From Tannerella sp. (GTDB taxonomy: Bacteria > Bacteroidota > Bacteroidia > Bacteroidales > Tannerellaceae): a stretch of DNA of 11,509 nt. Every line of letters starts with the position of its first letter. Positions within the stretch are counted from its first letter, which is position 1. Both the position numbers and the translations under genes were made by a program. The notes under the pieces are model-generated. The model was given only the letters and a program-made list of their open reading frames with translations. It had not been told where the DNA came from and searched no databases. This document shows positions 6,283-11,509 of this stretch, piece after piece. The stretch covers positions 1 to 11,509 of the forward strand of contig JAISGW010000008.1 of the NCBI GenBank assembly GCA_031262895.1, in the 5' to 3' direction.

Positions 6283-8997
6283 TTAGGGAGGCGTTATGGT
6301 TACCGTTTGCGTGTCTATCTCAGCACCGTCGCCCACGCCGTCGCCATTCGTATCTACCATCAGGTGGAAGGTTACTGTGGCCGGAGTAGTGGTTAATGGA
6401 CTACTATAATACATATACACTTGATACTGGATATTCTTCGTGCCTGTCGAATAATCATAATCATATATTACACCATTCGAAGCGCTAAGAGCTCCGATAT
6501 TTAGCCAACCACCTTCATCTTTATCATAAGTTACGACATATCTTTTTGTAGCATCTGCATTTGTAATGCTCGACACTTGAAGATAAAGAGTCCTAAACGA
6601 ACCTATCAAATAGGGGAAAGTCGTAGCCGAAGCCTTAATGGTATTGTTGCTTGGCAAGTCCGTAGGATTTATACCTTGGTCACCGCAGCTTTGAAGCTTC
6701 ATTTTTGGAGCCACAACCGTCAGCGTGTAGGTCTTGGTGGCGGCATAAGCGGAACCGGCGGCATTGGTGGCCGTAACGACAAGCGAATAGCTGCCTGCCG
6801 CAGTAGGCGTGCCGGAAAGGGTCGCCATGCCGTTGCCATTGTCCGTGAACGAAAGTCCGGAGGGCAGGCCGGTAGCCGTCAAGGTGATGGGCGAGCTGCC
6901 GGTAGCCCTGATTGTCGCAGAGTAGGCACTGCCCACATAAAGGCCGGAGGGTAGCGAGGTCGTTATGATGCTCGGCCGCGTCACTACCGTCAAACGGAAC
7001 GTCTTCTGGGCGGAGCCGCCGTTGGTATTGCCGGCGATGGCCGTAAAGCTGTAGTCGCCTGCCTTGGTAGGCGTGCCGGAGATAGTGCCGTCGGTGCCGA
7101 GCGTGAGGCCACCGGGCATGCTGCTGCCGCTGGCCAGCTTCCAAGTGATATTGCTACCGCCGCTCGCCGAGAGCGTAGTGCTGTAGGAAGCGTTGACGAC
7201 ACCATTGGGCAGTTGTTCGTCCGTCGATATCGTCACCGCGATAATGCCTATCGTCAAGGTGTAAGCCTGCGAGGTGGAACCGGCGCTATTGCTGACCGCG
7301 ACGGTGAAGGTATAGGTACCCGCCGCGGTAGGTGTGCCGGAGATGGCGCCCGTACCGGCATTGATGCCAAGGCCGGGAGGCAGGCTGCCACTGCTGATAG
7401 ACCAGCTGAGGGGCGAGTCGCCATCGGTAGAGAGCACCCAGGCATGGGCAATGCCCACAATGCCGTCGGCCAAGGTGGCGGGAGAGATGCTCGTCGGCGG
7501 CCGCATATTGACATAGTTCACCTTGATGGGCAAGCTGATGCTGGTGCCGTTGAGGCGGATGCGGAAGTAGTAGGTGCCGCTGGCGTCGGTATTGCTCGGG
7601 TCTATACTGACGGTAAAGGTCGCAGAGCCGGTGCCGCTCTCGGGCGAGACGGCAATCTTGCCGGACGTGCTGTAAATGACGCTCCAGGCGAGGCTGTTGT
7701 GGTCGGTAGTCAGCTTGACCGTAGCCTTATCGCTCGTTCCGTAAAGGTACAGCTCGCGGGGCGTGACGTTTAGCTCGTATTGGTTGCCGTCGCCCAGCAC
7801 GACGTCCTTGCTGTCTTCATCCCAGGTGGAGCTTTCAGCGACTAAGTTGCCGTGTATGGTCTGGGCGGCCACATCGGGCGAGGTGGAGCCGGTGTCAAGC
7901 ACCTGCACGATGTGGATGTCATAAAGGTAATTGCGCAGGAGGGGGTTTTCCTTCCAACTGCCCACGAAGCCGCCCGTCACGGTGGTGTCGAGTCCCGGCG
8001 GATTGTCCCAATCGTAGCTGCCGTCGCCGCTGCCTGCCGCCTTCTGGTCCCATTCGCCGAAGTCGATGCGGTAATAGTTCATCGTGCCGTTATACAGGCC
8101 GCCCACCACAAGGCAGGTAGCCTTCATATAGTTGTTGCCCGTAGGCTGCGATTCATAAAGGTAAATTTCGTTAGAACTGGCGTTGTTCGTGACCGTATAG
8201 CTGGCGGAAGGCGTGCCGCCGCCGATAAGATCGGTCAAGTCCATACCGTCGGAGGGTACGGAGGGGGCGGTAACGTGCAGGTTCTTCGCGTCCCAATTCG
8301 TCATCAAGGGAGAAATCAAGCCGCGGGTCGGGCGGTTGAAGACATAGACATCCTGAAGCGTGAAGTTGGCTGCGAGATTGGTGACGTTCACCTTGGCTAA
8401 GGCGCGAATCAGGCTGATGGAGGCTCCCGTCCCTTTGGCCAAGCCGGCGAAGGTGCCGGCTGCCGTCTGCCCCCACATGGGCAAGTAGGACGTGCCGTCG
8501 GCAGGCCAAAGGCCGCTCTTCGCGCTGACTAACTTGCCGAGCATGACGCTGCGCTTCTCACCCGCATGGGTGGAGGCGCTGAAATAGCCTGCCACCTCGG
8601 TGGAGACGTTGGCCAGCACAACGAGGCGATAGCTGTTGTTGTCGTTGGCCGGCATGGTAAGCGTGATTTCACCTTGGCCGGTAGAGGCGTCGTAAGTAAA
8701 CTTGTCCGTGTTGCCGCTTTCGGTGGGACTCCAGCGGCAGGCGTAGGTCTGGTCGCCCTCAGCCGTCTGGGGGCCGGAAAGGAAGGCCAGCACGTCGAGC
8801 GTTTGGATGGCGGCTTCCTGGTCTCCCGTCAGGGCGCGGGTGCCCGGCGCGGCGGCGGGCGCATTGAAATAGATGGTCAGCTCCTGCCCGGGAGCCTCCG
8901 GCCCTATCGGCGCCTCCTCGCCCACGCAAGCGCTAAGGAAGCAGAGGCAAGCTGCCGCCACCGATAAATAGAGTCGTATGAACAAAGGCCATTTCAT
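6283..8997 (-). CDS. Large fimbrial tip-like lipoprotein with BACON-like and three putative-Ig domains
   Basis: This 904-residue predicted surface lipoprotein has its lipobox in FLSAC, with lipidation at C24; C17 is a weaker alternative. Residues about 36-365 look like a Bacteroidales fimbrial minor subunit: LDVLAFLSG, YRLVVLANVS, SLIRALAKVNVTNL, EIYLYESQP, CLVVGGLYNG..YYRIDFG and LLRNYLYDIHIVQV. Residues about 405-497 resemble BACON (VTPRELYLYG, then LPIKVNYV). Three putative-Ig repeats of 85-90 residues follow, each with PxGL and a SGTPTxAGxYxF/L core, at about 500-585, 586-672 and 673-762. The final 142 residues (763-904) match no family I recognise and contain DTNGDGVGDG (882-891), a possible calcium loop. 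The start has AAAGGAAA upstream, and the gene lies 49 bp after the FimB-like gene. G+C drops sharply in the last 430 bp. An adhesin or tip role is inferred from architecture. Confidence 0.85.
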   Translation of the reverse strand: MKWPLFIRLYLSVAAACLCFLSACVGEEAPIGPEAPGQELTIYFNAPAAAPGTRALTGDQEAAIQTLDVLAFLSGPQTAEGDQTYACRWSPTESGNTDKFTYDASTGQGEITLTMPANDNNSYRLVVLANVSTEVAGYFSASTHAGEKRSVMLGKLVSAKSGLWPADGTSYLPMWGQTAAGTFAGLAKGTGASISLIRALAKVNVTNLAANFTLQDVYVFNRPTRGLISPLMTNWDAKNLHVTAPSVPSDGMDLTDLIGGGTPSASYTVTNNASSNEIYLYESQPTGNNYMKATCLVVGGLYNGTMNYYRIDFGEWDQKAAGSGDGSYDWDNPPGLDTTVTGGFVGSWKENPLLRNYLYDIHIVQVLDTGSTSPDVAAQTIHGNLVAESSTWDEDSKDVVLGDGNQYELNVTPRELYLYGTSDKATVKLTTDHNSLAWSVIYSTSGKIAVSPESGTGSATFTVSIDPSNTDASGTYYFRIRLNGTSISLPIKVNYVNMRPPTSISPATLADGIVGIAHAWVLSTDGDSPLSWSISSGSLPPGLGINAGTGAISGTPTAAGTYTFTVAVSNSAGSTSQAYTLTIGIIAVTISTDEQLPNGVVNASYSTTLSASGGSNITWKLASGSSMPGGLTLGTDGTISGTPTKAGDYSFTAIAGNTNGGSAQKTFRLTVVTRPSIITTSLPSGLYVGSAYSATIRATGSSPITLTATGLPSGLSFTDNGNGMATLSGTPTAAGSYSLVVTATNAAGSAYAATKTYTLTVVAPKMKLQSCGDQGINPTDLPSNNTIKASATTFPYLIGSFRTLYLQVSSITNADATKRYVVTYDKDEGGWLNIGALSASNGVIYDYDYSTGTKNIQYQVYMYYSSPLTTTPATVTFHLMVDTNGDGVGDGAEIDTQTVTITPP

Positions 8998-9046
8998 CGT
9001 ATTTCCTTTCTCTTGTTACTTTCTTTTGTTTGTTTACGGTTTATGT

Positions 9047-10000
9047 CTACATGATGACGTTCTGCCTGACCACCTTCCAGCCGTTGATATAAAGCACGAC
9101 GCTCATCGACGAGCTTTCGTTCATCATATAGATGATGTTGAAGTCGTGCGTGTTGGTGAAATTGATGGCCGCTCCCACCTCGTTGGCCGCCAGTATCAGT
9201 TCGACGAGGTTGTCTTGAAAGAGCAATGCCTTGGTGCTTTCGTTTCGTATGCTCAGCACGGGATGCTTGCGCGAAGCTGCCAGTTGCAGCACCGAGAGCG
9301 AAGCGTCGAGGCGGTAAAGGTGGGTAGCCGGTTTGGCGGCCATAGGCTGTATATAGTTGAACTCCGCGCAGGGAGCTATGGAATTGTCGAACTTATAGTT
9401 TCCGTTGTTATCGGAGATTTCGGCCTGGTAGGCGTTGTCGGCAGCAGAGAGGGAATCCATCCCCATGACCGTGACGTTGATTTTGTAGGTGTCTTCCACC
9501 ATTTGCAGTTGTATGCGCTGCGATTTGTCCGCGACGATGGTTTCGGCGGCATCCGCGTGCGTGGCGTAAAAGAGGGGGTGGAGCTGGTCGTTGCAGGAGC
9601 CGTCGCCGATGTCTTGCAGGTCGACGGTCATCTGGTCTAATTGTCCGGAGCTGCTTTTGGTAAGCCCGGTGAAGGAATATTGCCGGCCGGCCACATTGCC
9701 CCAGGCCACGAACTTATACTGTCCGGGGAGCAGGGCTTTCACTTCCATATAATAATCAGGACTGAGTTTGGGCGCCGTATCGGTCTGTTCGGTGACTAAG
9801 TTGCCGCCCATGTCGAAGACGAAGAGCTGCAGTTGCTTCACCGAATCGGGCACGATGCCGTAGCTGCCCGCCTTAGGCAAGGTGTAGTTGAAATACACCC
9901 GCGTGTCCCCGGCCGCGCAGTTCGACAAGTCCTCGTTGATGCACGAGGAGAAAGCGCCCGACAAGGCGAGGGCAAAGAGGAAGTATTTCATTCGTTTCAT
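9047..10000 (-). CDS. FimB/Mfa2 family fimbrial anchor or minor subunit lipoprotein
   Basis: This 317-residue lipoprotein has signal MKRMKYFLFALALSGAFSSC with lipidation at C20, followed by the family's INEDLSNC segment. Other family features are TRVYFNYTLP (33-42), LQLFVFDMGGNLVTEQ (57-72), GQYKFVAWGN (93-102), YKINVTVMG (172-180) and a C-terminal VVLYINGWKVVRQNV. In P. gingivalis the FimB and Mfa2 relatives anchor the fimbria to the outer membrane and limit its length, and the same role is inferred here. The frame is open up to 10120, but that extension would cross the GC-rich intergenic hairpin and lacks a signal. The ATG at 10000 is therefore chosen, preceded by an A/T-rich leader (AATAAAG). 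It lies directly downstream of the major fimbrillin gene, the usual order for such loci. Confidence 0.9.
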   Translation of the reverse strand: MKRMKYFLFALALSGAFSSCINEDLSNCAAGDTRVYFNYTLPKAGSYGIVPDSVKQLQLFVFDMGGNLVTEQTDTAPKLSPDYYMEVKALLPGQYKFVAWGNVAGRQYSFTGLTKSSSGQLDQMTVDLQDIGDGSCNDQLHPLFYATHADAAETIVADKSQRIQLQMVEDTYKINVTVMGMDSLSAADNAYQAEISDNNGNYKFDNSIAPCAEFNYIQPMAAKPATHLYRLDASLSVLQLAASRKHPVLSIRNESTKALLFQDNLVELILAANEVGAAINFTNTHDFNIIYMMNESSSMSVVLYINGWKVVRQNVIM

Positions 10001-10041
10001 CTTTATTATGCTATTGATAGTTGTTCTTTTTATATTATCCT

Positions 10042-10072
10042 GCGGGGCGGGGGTATCGCCCCCCGCCTTCGC
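10042..10072 (-). promoter_or_regulatory. GC-rich intercistronic hairpin between major and minor subunit genes
   Basis: A perfect 8-bp stem, GGCGGGGG (10046-10053) with CCCCCGCC (10060-10067), closes a 6-base loop. It is extended by a GCG/CGC stem (10042-10044 with 10070-10072) across a small asymmetric internal loop. It starts 23 bp after the major subunit stop (transcript direction), and the FimB-like ATG follows 42 bp after the hairpin. No U-tract follows on the minus strand, so full intrinsic termination is unlikely. Partial attenuation or 3'-end stabilisation of the upstream message is the likely role. Confidence 0.65.
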
Positions 10073-10094
10073 AGTGATAATGAGTTTGGATACG

Positions 10095-11498
10095 TTAATT
10101 GTCGCCGCCCAGCGTTGCATCTTGAGGGATAACCGCCCAAGGCTGTACGGTGATGTCGTAAGTCATCATGGTCGTGGCGCCGATAACCGTGCTCGGATCC
10201 GTATCGTCGTCGCCGGGATAACCTAATTGGTTGATACCGTTAATCGTAACCTGATAGTAATCGTTGCGATAGACGTTATTATCCTTTGTCGGGTTCAGGA
10301 AGACGCGATAGTAGCAGTGACCGTCGTAATAGGTGGTAAACTTCAAGTTGGAAGCCGCAGCGTAGCCCTCTGCCTCGGTCTTGTCATTGAAGTAACGGTA
10401 AGTGCCGCCATCATTGAACACGAAGAGGGAGTCCATGGCTTGCGAAACATAAGCCGTCGAACTAAGCGTACTGCCGTCCCAGCTGGTAATCTCAGCCGGT
10501 TGGAAGGTAGCCATCACATAAGCAAAGGTCATCTGGCCAACTGCTTTTGTCTGATGGGTATTCTCAAACACATAAGTCGTATCGCTCACCGGGCTACTCG
10601 TGGAATTACCTACGTTTTTGTTCGGCAATAACAAGGGGAAGGTTTTGTTCACGCCATCCCAAGAGGCCTGATAGAGATTGACAAATTGGCTTTGATAGTT
10701 GGCACTGTACTCCCAGTTTGGGTCTTGGGTAACAGAAGAGAGCACTTTCGGAATCGGGTAGAAGGTGGTGTTGGCGTGTGCCATCTCGAACTTAAGCTCG
10801 GGATTTATGGTCATCCCCTGTGCCGTACGCACGTCTCCGGTGTTGGCATCAAAGTCAGCCGAAGTTTGCATGGTCACCTTGGCCACCCAGCGTTCCACTG
10901 TAACAGGTACAGAAGTCGTTCCGTCGGCCAAAATGTCGGCCGTCACATCTTGCACGTTGAACATGGGGAAGCCTCCACCGTTTCCACCATCGTAGTCGGC
11001 GAAATCGCTATAGTAATTAGGGTTACTCGTCTTCAGGGTGTCGTTGCTTATCGTAATGGACGTACCCACGCCATACGTTTTGATGGCAGTCTGCATAGCC
11101 GACGTCAGATTGAGACCCACATAGATGTGCTTCGTGCCGACCGGGGCGCCGTAGAAATTAGCCACATACGTATTAGTAGTACCCTCTGCAAGGTTTTTTA
11201 CACCTGCTACGCTATTGTTGGCACCAAGGGTCCAAGTCGTATCGGCTTCGCAGCCGGCAGAACCAAAGATAAAGACGGTGATTGAATTAATCTTCAACTC
11301 TTTCGCTGTAGCGCTGCCATCGACAATAGCGCGGGTAGGTTCCCCGCCGGAGATTTTAAACTCCACCTGGCCGGTTTTAGAGGCCGAAGGCGTACCGCCG
11401 CCTTCAGGGATGACTTCGCTGGTACTGCAGGCAGTAGTCAGCAAGCCGAGGGTAGCCGAAGCCACCATCCATTTGGACATTCTGTTAATTTTGTTCAT
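10095..11498 (-). CDS. Mfa1-like major fimbrillin lipoprotein
   Basis: This 467-residue major structural subunit candidate has a signal ending LLTTAC with lipidation at C24. The segment EPTRAIVD puts Arg56 before Ala57, like the Arg-Ala site where P. gingivalis gingipains trim fimbrillins before assembly. Family landmarks run in Mfa1 order: LKINSITVFIFG (68-79), KHIYVGLNLTSA (123-134), VTVERWVAKVTM (199-210), FPLLLPNKN (287-295), TFAYVMATFQPA (324-335), YYRVFLNPT..VYRNDYYQVTINGINQLGYP (396-428), and a final TYDITVQPWAV that would supply the exchanged C-terminal strand. The start at 11498 is preceded by an A-rich leader; Met7 (11480) is an alternative that still keeps the signal. The gene heads the five-gene minus-strand run, and its promoter lies beyond the window. 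It is noticeably AT-richer than its downstream neighbours. Confidence 0.9.
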   Translation of the reverse strand: MNKINRMSKWMVASATLGLLTTACSTSEVIPEGGGTPSASKTGQVEFKISGGEPTRAIVDGSATAKELKINSITVFIFGSAGCEADTTWTLGANNSVAGVKNLAEGTTNTYVANFYGAPVGTKHIYVGLNLTSAMQTAIKTYGVGTSITISNDTLKTSNPNYYSDFADYDGGNGGGFPMFNVQDVTADILADGTTSVPVTVERWVAKVTMQTSADFDANTGDVRTAQGMTINPELKFEMAHANTTFYPIPKVLSSVTQDPNWEYSANYQSQFVNLYQASWDGVNKTFPLLLPNKNVGNSTSSPVSDTTYVFENTHQTKAVGQMTFAYVMATFQPAEITSWDGSTLSSTAYVSQAMDSLFVFNDGGTYRYFNDKTEAEGYAAASNLKFTTYYDGHCYYRVFLNPTKDNNVYRNDYYQVTINGINQLGYPGDDDTDPSTVIGATTMMTYDITVQPWAVIPQDATLGGDN

Positions 11499-11509
11499 TT
11501 TTTTTGTTT

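Noticed and set aside
7213..7773. Plus-strand open frames antisense to the Ig-repeat gene
   Set aside because: They have low-complexity Gly/Arg/Ala-rich translations, no motif and no leader, which is typical of shadow frames.
10001..10120. N-terminal extension of the FimB-like gene to 10120
   Set aside because: It would overlap the major subunit gene, translate through the GC-rich hairpin, and bury the lipoprotein signal about 40 residues inside the protein.

Overview
The window looks like a chromosomal segment from a fairly GC-rich member of the Bacteroidales. Four things point there: fimbrillin-type lipoproteins of the Mfa1 and FimB/Mfa2 families, a protein with a C-terminal type IX secretion (T9SS) sorting domain, A-rich leaders instead of Shine-Dalgarno sites, and a TAnnTTTG-type -7 box. 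The base composition (hand counts mostly around 60% G+C, with lower islands) and the T9SS cargo gene suggest something like Tannerella/Parabacteroides, Alistipes or a high-GC Prevotella. The sequence alone does not settle the genus.

Left part, plus strand (1-2567): the 3' three quarters of an AsnB-type glutamine-hydrolysing asparagine synthetase, an intergenic stretch ending in a strong intrinsic terminator, then a complete PfkB-family 2-keto-3-deoxygluconate kinase. These are housekeeping and carbon-metabolism genes with no evident link to what follows. The kinase gene converges on the next operon and overlaps its last gene by 8 bp.

Right part, minus strand (11498 down to 2560): five consecutive genes that read as one surface-fimbria operon. 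In transcription order they are: (1) an Mfa1-like major fimbrillin lipoprotein; (2) a FimB/Mfa2-like anchor or minor subunit; (3) a 904-residue lipoprotein joining a minor-subunit-like N-terminal half to a BACON-like domain, three putative-Ig repeats and a compositionally distinct C-terminal domain; (4) a second minor-subunit-like lipoprotein with a BACON-like C-terminus; (5) a 653-residue secreted protein with a T9SS-type sorting domain. Genes 1-4 have lipobox cysteines and gene 5 has a plain Sec signal, so the model is a lipoprotein-derived pilus with accessory or tip adhesins plus one T9SS-exported partner. I found no internal TAnnTTTG box in the gaps, so the promoter is probably upstream of 11509.

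The non-coding structure is unusually rich. A GC-rich hairpin sits between the major and the FimB-like genes. A 42-bp tandem repeat array lies between genes 3 and 4, bracketed by two identical 28-bp perfect palindromes. A third, diverged copy of that palindrome lies inside the sorting-domain codons of gene 5. A 7-bp repeat tract separates genes 4 and 5. The best candidates for something undescribed are the palindrome/array element and its coding copy, and the chimeric 904-residue tip-like protein.
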